This document shows positions 18,247 to 26,494 of a stretch of DNA of 46,477 nucleotides, one piece after another. Positions within the stretch are counted from its first letter, which is position 1. Every line of letters begins with the position of its first letter. The DNA lies in NCBI GenBank assembly GCA_964602475.1, contig CAZRRN010000023.1, positions 1 to 46,477 on the forward strand. The letters are read 5' to 3'. The position numbers and the translations under genes were made by a program. The notes beneath the pieces were generated by a model that saw only the letters and a list, made by a program, of their open reading frames with translations, searched no databases and was not told where the DNA came from. The DNA comes from SZUA-448 sp964602475 (GTDB lineage Bacteria > Bacillota > Clostridia > Lachnospirales > Lachnospiraceae).

Positions 18247-19176
18247 TTATTCTCCCACCCTTCTAAGAATTTTCTGAACCAGCTGGTTCGTTCCAATCAT
18301 CAAAAAGAACAGGACGGTTGCAATCGCCGATGCATATCCCATTTCAAATCTCGTAGATCCATAGTCAAGAAGATGGGTTACAATGGTTGCCCCAGAGTAA
18401 TTAACGGAAGGATTACCGGCAAGATTAATGGATATATCTGCGACCGCAAAGGATTGTGTAATCTGCATTACAGCACCAAACATCAACTGCGGCTTCATCG
18501 CCGGAAGCGTCACATACCAAAGCTCCTGCCAGCGGTTTTTGATTCCGTCAAGTGCAGCTGCTTCATACAGGTTTTTATCAACAGTCTGAAGTCCTGCTAT
18601 AAAGGATAGGAAGCCTGTTCCTAAGGAAAGCCATAATTGAACAATAATCAGTACCGGCATTACATATTTCTCTGTTTTCATCCAAACAATTGCTTCATTA
18701 ATAAAATCATATTTCAAAAGTAATCCATTCAGATATCCATAACGGTCACCCGTCAGGATCAGATTCCAGACAAGATAAGCATTACCGCAAATTGACGGTG
18801 CATAAAATATCAGAGTCAGTACTGCACGCAGTTTTCCTTTGAATTCATTAATTATCCATGCAAACAAAAGACAAAGAAAATAGCTGATCGGTCCGGTAAC
18901 CACTGCAAAAATCAAAGTGTTTTTTAACGAAATTACAAAGATATCATCTTCCAAAAACAACTTAACGTAATTCTTCCACCCTACAAAGGAAGGCATCTCC
19001 AGCATATTAAAATATGTAAAGCTAAAGGCTATTGACATGACAACCGGAAGTACCGTAAAAAAGAAGAAAAGAATGAAGTACGGAGCTATCATAAAATAGG
19101 AAGCTTTGTTTTTTTTGATCTGATAACCAAGTCTGCCTTGTTTTTTTGCAACTGATATCGCATCTTGTGAGGTCAT
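18247..19176 (-). CDS. Carbohydrate ABC transporter permease (MalF-like), second set
   Basis: A MalF/UgpA-type permease (309 residues) with the opening YFMIAPYFILFFFFTVLPVV, six predicted membrane segments and an EAA loop at YEAAALDGIKNRWQELWYV. The start at 19176 is seven bases from AAAGGA; another ATG two codons upstream at 19182 is too close to that site. It directly follows the large binding-protein gene and precedes its MalG-like partner by two bases. The import partner and ATPase are not encoded here. Confidence 0.92.
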   Translation of the reverse strand: MTSQDAISVAKKQGRLGYQIKKNKASYFMIAPYFILFFFFTVLPVVMSIAFSFTYFNMLEMPSFVGWKNYVKLFLEDDIFVISLKNTLIFAVVTGPISYFLCLLFAWIINEFKGKLRAVLTLIFYAPSICGNAYLVWNLILTGDRYGYLNGLLLKYDFINEAIVWMKTEKYVMPVLIIVQLWLSLGTGFLSFIAGLQTVDKNLYEAAALDGIKNRWQELWYVTLPAMKPQLMFGAVMQITQSFAVADISINLAGNPSVNYSGATIVTHLLDYGSTRFEMGYASAIATVLFFLMIGTNQLVQKILRRVGE

Positions 19177-19189
19177 ACTCATTTCCTTT

Positions 19190-22100
19190 CTACTCCGCGA
19201 TCGGAAGATTGAACTCTTCGCGTTTGTAATTTATTTCGGCATTAATATATAGAACCTGTTCCATTAATTCTTCTCTTGGAGTTGCATTGTTTACACCGGA
19301 AGAAATACTTGCCGCATCTACAGTAACAGAATAAAATGCATTATTAACATTTCGCCATGTATAATAGCCACCCGGTACCTGGGGAATTCCTTTTACCTGT
19401 TCAAGTTGACTGATCAGTGTTTGATAATTCTTATATGTCCATGAAAGGCTTGCCAATGCTTCTTTATTTGCTGTTGCAACACGTGCCGATGCTCCCATCA
19501 GACTTTCCATTTCTCTTCCGTATGAAATCTGTGTTTCTGCACTCGTCCACCATTTTAGAAATTCCCAACATTCTTCCGGATGTTCCGTTGCTTTTAAGAT
19601 CATATCCGCAAGACAGCTACATCCGGTTGTACGAAGAATAGTTCCGTCTTTCTGTTCTGTGCCCGGTACATTGGTAAACTCCCAAAGTCCCTTTATATCC
19701 GGAGCCGACACCTGTAGATTATTAAAAGTTGTGTAATCTGCAATGATAATCGGGCATTCTCCTGTACGGAAACGTTCTTCTACGCTTGTCTCCTTATCCA
19801 GTTTATAATCCGTATAATACTCACAGTAATCCTTAAATGCATCTACGGCAATATCTGAATCAAGTGCAGATGCCATTCCATCTTCTGTATAATACTCTCC
19901 TCCCATCTGGTAAAGAATCATCGCAAAAGTCTGTTCATTTGCCAACATGCCAAATTCCATCTGGTTTTTACTTAATACGGTCATGGCAACTTTCACATCA
20001 TCCCAAGTCTCGGGAATTTCAAGACCAATCTCATCCAAAATATCCTTTCTGTAAAACATCATCGGAAAAGTCTGAGTCTCCGGCAAAGCATAAGTTGCTC
20101 CGTTAAATGAAAACCCTATTAATGCACTTTCATAAAATCGTTTTGATATTTCTTTAAAATCATCAAACTGCGAAAGATCCAATACGGCATTTCGTAAACC
20201 GTAATTAACCGGAGTATCATTTCCGGTATTCATTACAGCACCGGCAATTCCGTTTGTATTGGCTACCTGAATAGCAATGTCAGGTCCCTCGCCTGCCAAT
20301 GTAGCTCTCAGCAGTGTATTCATATCAACCAGCTGTACATTAATATTTATTCCATATTCGGAAGTAAAATCTTTATCAATCAGTGATTTAATAACATTTG
20401 CCTGATCTCGTCCTGTTCCGATCCAAAGCGTTAATACTGTCTTATCTTCATCTTCTATAACATTACCAATCTGATTATAATCGATAATAAAGGAATAAAA
20501 CAGACGCTGTATCTCAAATCCGACTCTTGTAAAGAAATTATCTCCTTCTACCTTTGGCTGGCAGTCAGACGAATAGAGATAAATCCGGTCAATCTGCAGT
20601 GGTTGCCCCAGTACCTGTGTAATCCATGTTCCAAGTGCTCTTACATTTATCTTATAAGAACCGATTACCTCGGAAAAACGTTCCTGATCCTCAATCAATT
20701 CATCCAGCTGGTCATTCATTGTTTTTAAGACTGTCAGCTTATCACTGTTTGTTCCTGCTGTAAGTTCAAGTTTTGCAAGTGCTTCTTGAAGATCAACCTG
20801 AACATTACTCAGCAATGCTTTCAGATTCGGAAGACAGGCTTCTATCTGATAATCCCTGTATTTATCAGGTGACACTCCGGTAATACAGATTACCTGACGA
20901 TATATTTCGTTCAAATCCTGTACGCAGGTCTGAACCTGACTGATAATCCCGGCCATATCTCCAAGAACCGCTTCCATCTTAATGGTATGGGTTCCTTTTT
21001 CCAGATATATACTGTAGGCACTTCCGTCCTCATCTTCAAGAACTTCTTCACGCCAGCGCTGGCTATATGAAAATCCATATTCGTTAAACTCGTCAAACGG
21101 AACTTCTCCGTCAATATATATCTTTCGGCATACCTCAATGCCACGGACAAAATTCTGACGAACATACATCATTACATTATAGTATCCGCTCTCTTCAACT
21201 TCAAACTCCCATTCAACCCATTGACCGGCCGTCTTCCATGAATTACCTCCCAGTGAATTGTTCAATAATGCTTTTGTACTGGTAGGATATACCGCAGGTG
21301 AAGTCTGATCCTGTCTTGGATATAACATCTGGGAAGAGGTTTTTACAGAATTCTCTGCCTCAATCCGAATTACCTGACCGCTGCTGTCCTCTTTTCCTTC
21401 TGCATCAAGTGCCGCTTTCACTTCGGAATATGACTCTGTCTCTGTATATCCAGTCAGCTCAAGTGAGTGAAGCAGCATCGGCTCTCTGACCGCTTTCAAT
21501 GTAATTGTATGAATCCCCGCATCCAAATAAATGCTTAACGGAGTACTGATATAACGGTTGCTGTCATAAATGTATGTAGAAATCCATTCAGGCTGTTCCA
21601 AAGTATCCGGTTTAATATCGTTCCCCTGATTGTCCCTTTCCCAGGAAATTAATTCAATTCCATTTTCATCAACGTAGCTGTCAGTAACGCTGTTCACCCA
21701 GATACGATCAAATTCAACAGTTGCAAGCTCTTCATAAGGAATCTCACCATCAACAAAAATTGAACGTTGAATTTGTGTGTTTTTTCCTTCAATCGGATAA
21801 TAGTTCAACACTAAATAATAAATACCAGACTGTTCGACATTAACTTCCATCTCAATCAAAGAATTTTCTGTTGTAAGAACTGATACACCTTCCTGCCCAA
21901 TATAGTTGTCATAAGTTATTGGAACAGCAGAAATTACACCTTGTTCGTTGTCATCCTCTTCATAACGTACATAATCCGCTGCAAGAATTATCTGTTCTTT
22001 ATCATAATAAATCTGAGGAGCCGATGCAATGTAATCTTCATACTTCGGAATGGATTCATTGATTGAATATGTACTTACAAGCTCATCATACTCCTCCATG

Positions 22101-22207
22101 GTTTTATCCGTGCGTGCCTCTGCATTCAGTGTTGACAGCGGCAGCATGGTAACCAGCAGCACAAGACACAAAAGTACGGAAATATGCTTCTTCCTGATTC
22201 GGTTCAT
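19190..22207 (-). CDS. Large extracellular solute-binding protein with two N-terminal carbohydrate-binding-like domains
   Basis: A 1005-residue secreted protein, more than twice the usual size for a Family-1-type sugar-binding protein. A signal peptide covers about residues 1-32, with no lipobox. Two similar beta-sandwich domains follow at about 68-253 and 278-420; both contain FVDGEIPYEE/YIDGEVPFDE and a GIHTITLKAV/GTHTIKMEAV strand, and the second has AEN and GQWVEWEFEVEESGYYNV as in CBM6/CBM35-like modules. A helical linker spans about 421-520. The binding domain covers about 588-1005 (TLWIGTGRDQANV, GPDIAIQVANTNG, ETWDDV, WEFLKWW). It is first in the operon, with a strong promoter 59 bases upstream. 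Without a lipid anchor, how it is held at the surface is unclear. Confidence 0.88.
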   Translation of the reverse strand: MNRIRKKHISVLLCLVLLVTMLPLSTLNAEARTDKTMEEYDELVSTYSINESIPKYEDYIASAPQIYYDKEQIILAADYVRYEEDDNEQGVISAVPITYDNYIGQEGVSVLTTENSLIEMEVNVEQSGIYYLVLNYYPIEGKNTQIQRSIFVDGEIPYEELATVEFDRIWVNSVTDSYVDENGIELISWERDNQGNDIKPDTLEQPEWISTYIYDSNRYISTPLSIYLDAGIHTITLKAVREPMLLHSLELTGYTETESYSEVKAALDAEGKEDSSGQVIRIEAENSVKTSSQMLYPRQDQTSPAVYPTSTKALLNNSLGGNSWKTAGQWVEWEFEVEESGYYNVMMYVRQNFVRGIEVCRKIYIDGEVPFDEFNEYGFSYSQRWREEVLEDEDGSAYSIYLEKGTHTIKMEAVLGDMAGIISQVQTCVQDLNEIYRQVICITGVSPDKYRDYQIEACLPNLKALLSNVQVDLQEALAKLELTAGTNSDKLTVLKTMNDQLDELIEDQERFSEVIGSYKINVRALGTWITQVLGQPLQIDRIYLYSSDCQPKVEGDNFFTRVGFEIQRLFYSFIIDYNQIGNVIEDEDKTVLTLWIGTGRDQANVIKSLIDKDFTSEYGININVQLVDMNTLLRATLAGEGPDIAIQVANTNGIAGAVMNTGNDTPVNYGLRNAVLDLSQFDDFKEISKRFYESALIGFSFNGATYALPETQTFPMMFYRKDILDEIGLEIPETWDDVKVAMTVLSKNQMEFGMLANEQTFAMILYQMGGEYYTEDGMASALDSDIAVDAFKDYCEYYTDYKLDKETSVEERFRTGECPIIIADYTTFNNLQVSAPDIKGLWEFTNVPGTEQKDGTILRTTGCSCLADMILKATEHPEECWEFLKWWTSAETQISYGREMESLMGASARVATANKEALASLSWTYKNYQTLISQLEQVKGIPQVPGGYYTWRNVNNAFYSVTVDAASISSGVNNATPREELMEQVLYINAEINYKREEFNLPIAE

Positions 22208-22265
22208 ACCGTTCTCCCTTTACTTGATTAGTTAAGTTATTTTAAGTAATTTTAATCACGAGCTT

Positions 22266-22294
22266 ATCCTACACTATTTTCATAAAAAGTTCAA
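22266..22294 (-). promoter_or_regulatory. Sigma-A promoter of the mannan-type operon
   Basis: On the minus strand, TTGAAC, a 17-base spacer and TAGGAT precede the 1005-residue protein's start by about 58 bases. It is the only strong promoter seen between the rlmH terminator and the LacI terminator, so it may drive about 17 kb. Confidence 0.75.
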
Positions 22295-22354
22295 GTGTTT
22301 TATGCAGTTTGTATAAATTTTTTTATTTTATCATTGAAAAATATCCAAAACATT

Positions 22355-22370
22355 AATTTTGTACAAAATT
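22355..22370. promoter_or_regulatory. 16-bp palindrome upstream of the mannan-operon promoter, possible regulator site
   Basis: AATTTTGTACAAAATT is a perfect palindrome starting about 60 bases upstream of the -35 element. The position suits an activator better than a repressor. Its AT-rich make-up means chance cannot be excluded. Confidence 0.35.
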
Positions 22371-22372
22371 CT

Positions 22373-22434
22373 AAAATAAAAAGCCGACATAGCTCACAAT
22401 CAATTAAAATAAGACTTTTGTAAGCTCTATCAGC
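22373..22434 (-). terminator. Rho-independent terminator after rlmH
   Basis: On the minus strand, a 15-base stem (GCTGATAGAGCTTAC pairing with GTGAGCTATGTCGGC, one mismatch and several G-U pairs) with a 22-base loop is followed by TTTTTATTTT. It separates rlmH from the mannan operon. Confidence 0.7.
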
Positions 22435-22491
22435 TGCGAATTTAATTTTTAAGTTTATTTAGCTAAATTAATATGTTTTTTCCTAAAATGA

Positions 22492-22971
22492 TTATTTATG
22501 ATATGGTTCCCCGTGTATAATCCGGTATGCACGATAAATCTGCTCGGTTAATATTACTCTCATCAATTGGTGCGGAAAGGTCATATCAGAAAAAGAAAGC
22601 CGGTACTTCGCTGCTGAAAGAACCTGCTCTGATAATCCCAGAGAACCGCCAATAATAAAAATTAAATGACCGAATCCCTGAATTCCTGTTTTATTAATAA
22701 AATCTGCAAAGTTTTCCGAACTCATTTTATCTCCATTAATAGCAAGAGCAACAATTACCGCATTCTCTTTCAAAGATTTCAGAATTTTTTCGCCTTCTTT
22801 TTCTTTTATTTTCAGCTCTTCTGCCGCTGGTATCCCATCCGGTGTTTTTTCATCATTCACTTCAATGATTTCAAATTTACAATAAGAAGACAAACGTTTC
22901 TGATATTCAGCAATCGCCTGTGTATAAAAATTTTCTTTTATTTTCCCGACACATACAATCGTTATTTTCAT
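22492..22971 (-). CDS. rlmH: 23S rRNA (pseudouridine1915-N3)-methyltransferase RlmH
   Basis: RlmH methylates pseudouridine 1915 in helix 69 of 23S rRNA on the assembled ribosome, using S-adenosylmethionine. The 159-residue length is that of the family. The SPOUT trefoil knot is visible in LIFIIGGSLGLSEQVL and LSFSDMTFPHQLMRVILTEQ, and the conserved C-terminus YRAYRIIHGEPYHK is intact. The start is preceded by GGAGG. Upstream lies an unusual purine-rich leader (on the minus strand) with tandem repeats. Confidence 0.97.
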   Translation of the reverse strand: MKITIVCVGKIKENFYTQAIAEYQKRLSSYCKFEIIEVNDEKTPDGIPAAEELKIKEKEGEKILKSLKENAVIVALAINGDKMSSENFADFINKTGIQGFGHLIFIIGGSLGLSEQVLSAAKYRLSFSDMTFPHQLMRVILTEQIYRAYRIIHGEPYHK

Positions 22972-23097
22972 TAATCCTCCGCATCAATCTTTAGTTTCTC
23001 TATGTTTATCTATTTAGTTATTATATCCTTTTTATTCCATATTTTTTCATCTTTTTTCCATCTTTATATCATTTTCTTTCCATTTTTTACTTTTTTA

Positions 23098-23200
23098 TCT
23101 TTATCTTTTCAATCTTTTGTTCTGTTTATCAACTTCTTTCCATCTTTTCTTTTCCGTCTTTATCTTTTCAATCTTTAGTTCTGTTTATCAGCTTCTTTCT
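23098..23200. repeat. 59-nt imperfect tandem duplication in pyrimidine-rich spacer
   Basis: The stretch starting TCTTTATCTTTTCAATCTTT at 23098 recurs at 23157 (period 59). The second copy matches about 41 of 44 bases before it merges into the 9-nt repeat tract. The whole 22980-23290 interval is strongly pyrimidine-rich on the plus strand, so the rlmH leader RNA would be purine-rich. Confidence 0.75.
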
Positions 23201-23291
23201 ATTCTTTCTATTCTTTCTATTCTTTCTATTCTTTCTATTCTTTCTATTCTTATTGTTCTTTCTGTTCTTTCTGTTCTTTCTGTTCTTTCTG
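23193..23291. repeat. 9-nt tandem repeat (11 units) spanning a stop codon
   Basis: Eleven units of nine bases: six TTCTTTCTA, one TTCTTATTG and four TTCTTTCTG. On the minus strand the last four units read CAGAAAGAA and encode Gln-Lys-Glu at the C-terminus of the ThrE subunit. The variant unit supplies the TAA stop, and the six units beyond each carry an in-frame TAG. Unit length keeps frame, so copy-number change would alter only tail or leader length. Confidence 0.93.
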
Positions 23292-23864
23292 TACGTTTTT
23301 CCCTTTATTTCCGATTTGCGCATTCTGAACATTTTTTTCATTCTGTACTATATCATTTTTCATGTTGCGTTCTTTCTTCAAAGCAGGTGTTATAATACGT
23401 CTGCTTTTCTCATTATCACGCAAAATACGAAATTCTGTACTCCAGATCGTTTTTTTATTCATTTTAAATATGGAATCAACTACAAACACGGCAAGTGCAA
23501 TCGCACCTGCTATCTGAATTGTCAAAAAAGCATTGTAACCGGCTTCTTCAAAATCAGACCGGAGCAAATAATATACAATACGGTACATTGCGACTCCAGG
23601 AACAAGCGGTAAAATCCCCGATACGAGAAACAGGGTTACCGGAGCCTTCAAAAGTCTTGCAAAAAGATGTGAAATTAATGCCACAAGAACTGTAGCCAGA
23701 AACATACTGATTCCTTCATTATCTAAAAAACCGTATGTTGTAAGATATGCTGTCCAGCCTGCCGCACCGACAATCCCACTGTACAGTAAAAATTTTTTAG
23801 GAACACCAAAGTTCACTGCAATAGTTGCCACTGCAAAAAAAGCACCAATGACCTGAATCAGCAT
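23250..23864 (-). CDS. Threonine/serine exporter, ThrE C-terminal-half subunit (ThrE_2-like)
   Basis: This membrane protein matches the C-terminal half of ThrE, which exports threonine and serine using the proton gradient. Four or five hydrophobic segments are visible (QVIGAFFAVATIAVNFGVP, TVLVALISHLFARLLKAP, GILPLVPGVAMYRIVYYLL, LTIQIAGAIALAVFVV). A long charged tail follows, ending in four Gln-Lys-Glu units from the 9-nt repeat. Family members normally lack such a tail. The start at 23864 has GAGG six bases upstream; an upstream TTG at 23957 would add 31 residues but has no good site. It pairs with the gene at 23998-24765. Confidence 0.85.
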   Translation of the reverse strand: MLIQVIGAFFAVATIAVNFGVPKKFLLYSGIVGAAGWTAYLTTYGFLDNEGISMFLATVLVALISHLFARLLKAPVTLFLVSGILPLVPGVAMYRIVYYLLRSDFEEAGYNAFLTIQIAGAIALAVFVVDSIFKMNKKTIWSTEFRILRDNEKSRRIITPALKKERNMKNDIVQNEKNVQNAQIGNKGKNVQKEQKEQKEQKEQ

Positions 23865-23997
23865 ACAAATCCTCATTTCTGTGCTGCTTATTTGCTTATC
23901 AAACTTTGCTGCATGCAACACTTGGACAAATTTGTGTATAAAAGATTTATCTTCCAAACTTTTCTTTTTCGGATATTTTTCCCGATTCTTTCATTTA

Positions 23998-24765
23998 TTA
24001 AATATGAAATATAATCGGACCCAGATATAATCCTGCTCCAATTCCGACCGCAAGTGCAAGTGCAATGACAAATGCTTCGATTCCTCTTGCAGTTCCGGAC
24101 ATATAATCACCCTGAAGAGTATCTCTGATTGCATTTGTTAACGCAACACCAGGAAGCATAGCCATAATGGAGCCTGCAATTAGAATTTCCTGGTTGATTG
24201 GAAGAGATGTTGCCCCTGTCAAAAGAACACTCACAAGTGCCATACATAAAGAAGTCAGCATATAGAGTACGAAGCGCTTCATCTTAAGCTTCTTATTGAT
24301 ATATGATAGTATTACTAGAAACATGCCGTTTACTGCAGCAAAAAGGCAGTCATAAATCCCTCCGCCAAGCAGAATAGTAAAAGATGCCGAGGTTGCAATA
24401 ATACAAATGGCAATCACCCAGTCCTTATACATTTTTTTCTCTTTGATATTCTTCAGCCTTTCATATGCTTCTTCCAGCTTGATCTTATCTGAGCACAAAT
24501 CTCTTGAAATATTATTTACCTCATAAACATACCCAAGATTATTATCCCGCTCCCCGATTCGTTTGATCAATGTGATTGCATCGGTATCCTTTCCGTCCAG
24601 CGTTATCATGATCCCGGTTACATAGGCAATTGCTTCTGTTCGTTCCTGACCGGAAGTCTTCAATATTCTTGTGATTGTCTCTTCCACGCGATATGTCTCA
24701 GCGCCGCTCTGCAGCATAATCTCACCTGCAAGCAGTGCCGTATCCGCCAATAACCGGTAATTCAT
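23998..24765 (-). CDS. Threonine/serine exporter, ThrE N-terminal-half subunit
   Basis: This 255-residue protein matches the N-terminal part of ThrE: a cytoplasmic region with LLAGEIMLQSGAETYRVEETI and YVTGIMITLDG, then five membrane segments after about residue 112, including ILIAGSIMAMLPGVALTNAIRD and GIEAFVIALALAVGIGAGL. The split of ThrE into two genes is common in Firmicutes, and both halves are needed. The start at 24765 has GGAGAG six bases upstream. An ATG at 24873 would add 36 residues read through the structured leader and is unlikely. Confidence 0.87.
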   Translation of the reverse strand: MNYRLLADTALLAGEIMLQSGAETYRVEETITRILKTSGQERTEAIAYVTGIMITLDGKDTDAITLIKRIGERDNNLGYVYEVNNISRDLCSDKIKLEEAYERLKNIKEKKMYKDWVIAICIIATSASFTILLGGGIYDCLFAAVNGMFLVILSYINKKLKMKRFVLYMLTSLCMALVSVLLTGATSLPINQEILIAGSIMAMLPGVALTNAIRDTLQGDYMSGTARGIEAFVIALALAVGIGAGLYLGPIIFHI

Positions 24766-25060
24766 AGCACTCTCCATTTCTGCGCGGCTTTTTGTGCATA
24801 ACAGACTTTGTGTCAAGCACCGCGCAGGCACAAATCTGCGTGTGAAAGGTTCATCTTTCACACTACTCTCCATTCCGAAGCACAGATTGTTTTTAACCTA
24901 AGCTATAAATTTTTATTTATTCTTTTTCTGAGTGTCAGCCAGAAAGGGTCTCTTCATTCTTTTTTCATACTTCAATCACAAAATGAACACAAATGAGCTT
25001 TATATTAGTATATGGATAGTGAATAAAAACACTTTCTACTCCCACCCTATTATACGCGAT
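24766..25060. other. Long leader region of the threonine/serine exporter operon
   Basis: No gene is seen between the ThrE start and the terminator at 25061-25088. On the minus strand it is AT-rich at first, with only weak promoter-like sequences I would not call, and then structured close to the start codon. No known riboswitch or T-box core was recognised. Confidence 0.6.
24781..24863 (-). promoter_or_regulatory. Two inverted repeats in the thrE leader
   Basis: On the minus strand, GTGTGAAAG / CTTTCACAC (9-base stem, 6-base loop, 24840-24863) is followed by TGCGCGG / CCGCGCA (7-base stem, 24781-24826) ending 16 bases before the start codon. The second could hide or expose the ribosome binding site. 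Its loop carries CACAAAGTCTGTTATGC, nearly identical to a stretch upstream of the GH113 gene. Confidence 0.5.
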
Positions 25061-25088
25061 AAAAGGCAGGCTTCATAACCTGCCTTTT
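25061..25088 (-). terminator. Rho-independent terminator after the CorC/CNNM-type gene
   Basis: A perfect 10-base stem (AAAAGGCAGG / CCTGCCTTTT, 8-base loop) lies 27 bases after the stop codon at 25115. The T-rich 3' arm serves as the U-tract. Confidence 0.8.
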
Positions 25089-25114
25089 GTCATTCCTTTT
25101 AGCATTCCGTTTTA

Positions 25115-26464
25115 TCATTCATCCTGCTCTTTTGACGGTTGCATCTCTTCTGCCTTACTTATTTTTACCATTTGTATCATTTTATTCTGTGTATCCAGAA
25201 TATCAAATTGGTATCCTGCTATTGTCAAAGTGGCTGTTTCTCCGTCATCAGGAATCCGGTCAAGCTTTGAAATCAACAGACCATTTACTGTATCATAATT
25301 CTCAAAGTCCTCTTCATCAAATTTTATTCCAAGCTTATCTTTCAGTTCTTCTAAATCTGTTTCTCCGGTGATCAGAAAGGTATCATCTCCCTGATCAAAA
25401 AAATGAACCTCCTCGTCATCATGTTCATCCTGAATGTCGCCGACAATCTCTTCAAGAACATCCTCCATCGCGACCAGACCGGCAGTTTGTCCATACTCAT
25501 CGATAACAATGGCCATATGCATTTTCTTAGCCTGCATATCATGCAGTAGAAGGTCAATATTCTGAGTATCCGGAACAAAATAAGGCTCACTCGCTGCCTC
25601 TGTAAGCGGATGTTCACGAAGCTCAGGATCCAGAAAGAATCTTGTAACATCCTTCAGATGTAGAATGCCAATAATATCATCAATATCATTTTTATATAGT
25701 GGAAATCTGGAATAGCTTTCTGTCAGCATAAAGCGAAGAGCTTCTTCCATCGTATTATCCGCATTAATTGCAACAATTTTCTTTCTATGTGTCATGATAT
25801 CCTTTGCTTCCTTCTCATCAAACTCAATGATGTTGGATATCATCTCTGCCTCTCCTGCCTCAAGCACACCTTTTTCCTGGCCTTCATTAACAATAGAAAT
25901 AATCTCCTGCTCTGTAACGTTCTCCTCCAGTTCCTCCGGTTTTACATGACAGATAAAAAGCAGAGCCTTTGTGTTTTTTTCAGCAAGCCATAAAATCGGA
26001 TATAAAATAACAGATATCCCGTGAAGAAGCATTCCAAAGCTATAGGCGTATTTTTCAGAATGTTTCATCGCAAGCTTTTTGGGGAAGAGCACACCTGCTA
26101 CAACAATGATATATATCAGAATTATAATGATTAAAATCATCAATAGCTTTAGTAATGGTGAATCTACTCCAACAGACAGCTTATTCACAATAAACTGACG
26201 GATAAGTTCATAATGGGAAAATGAAAAAACAGTACCAATAATCAGATTAACTGTAATAAAAAGAAACTCAACAACATTTATGTAAGAAGCATTCGAATCG
26301 ATCATACGCAGAATTCTCTCTGCTTTTTTATCTCCTTCGTCCGCTTTTTTGCGGACATCTGCTTCATTTACGTTGCCGAGTGCGGCTTCTACCGCTGAAA
26401 CAAATGCATTGATCAGTATAAGAAATACGATCAGCACTATGCTTCCGAGGGGGTGTTCAGGCAT
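25115..26464 (-). CDS. CNNM/CorC-type membrane protein with DUF21, CBS pair and CorC_HlyC domain
   Basis: The family, often labelled hemolysin, is now linked to magnesium or cobalt transport. The 449-residue protein has a DUF21 membrane domain with four hydrophobic segments in residues 1-170 (NAFVSAVEAALGNVNEADV at the first), two CBS domains at about 200-325 (IMTHRKKIVAINADNTMEEA; DDIIGILHLKDV; MHMAIVIDEYGQTAGLVAMED), and a C-terminal CorC_HlyC domain to about 435. Length and order are typical. It has its own terminator and follows mazF by 30 bases. Confidence 0.92.
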   Translation of the reverse strand: MPEHPLGSIVLIVFLILINAFVSAVEAALGNVNEADVRKKADEGDKKAERILRMIDSNASYINVVEFLFITVNLIIGTVFSFSHYELIRQFIVNKLSVGVDSPLLKLLMILIIIILIYIIVVAGVLFPKKLAMKHSEKYAYSFGMLLHGISVILYPILWLAEKNTKALLFICHVKPEELEENVTEQEIISIVNEGQEKGVLEAGEAEMISNIIEFDEKEAKDIMTHRKKIVAINADNTMEEALRFMLTESYSRFPLYKNDIDDIIGILHLKDVTRFFLDPELREHPLTEAASEPYFVPDTQNIDLLLHDMQAKKMHMAIVIDEYGQTAGLVAMEDVLEEIVGDIQDEHDDEEVHFFDQGDDTFLITGETDLEELKDKLGIKFDEEDFENYDTVNGLLISKLDRIPDDGETATLTIAGYQFDILDTQNKMIQMVKISKAEEMQPSKEQDE

Positions 26465-26494
26465 TGGAACAATAATCTCCTTTTTCTAATCTAT

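Noticed and set aside
22972..23040. Promoter for rlmH at a TATAAT near 23021-23026
   Set aside because: The purine-rich sequence upstream gives no acceptable -35 element, and AT-rich matches are expected by chance here.
23193..23291. Possible CRISPR array
   Set aside because: Units are 9 bases with no spacers, and no cas genes are present.
23117..23395. Plus-strand frame rich in Leu-Ser-Ile repeats
   Set aside because: It is a translation of the 9-nt repeat and the antisense of the ThrE gene end, with no ribosome binding site; an artefact of the array.
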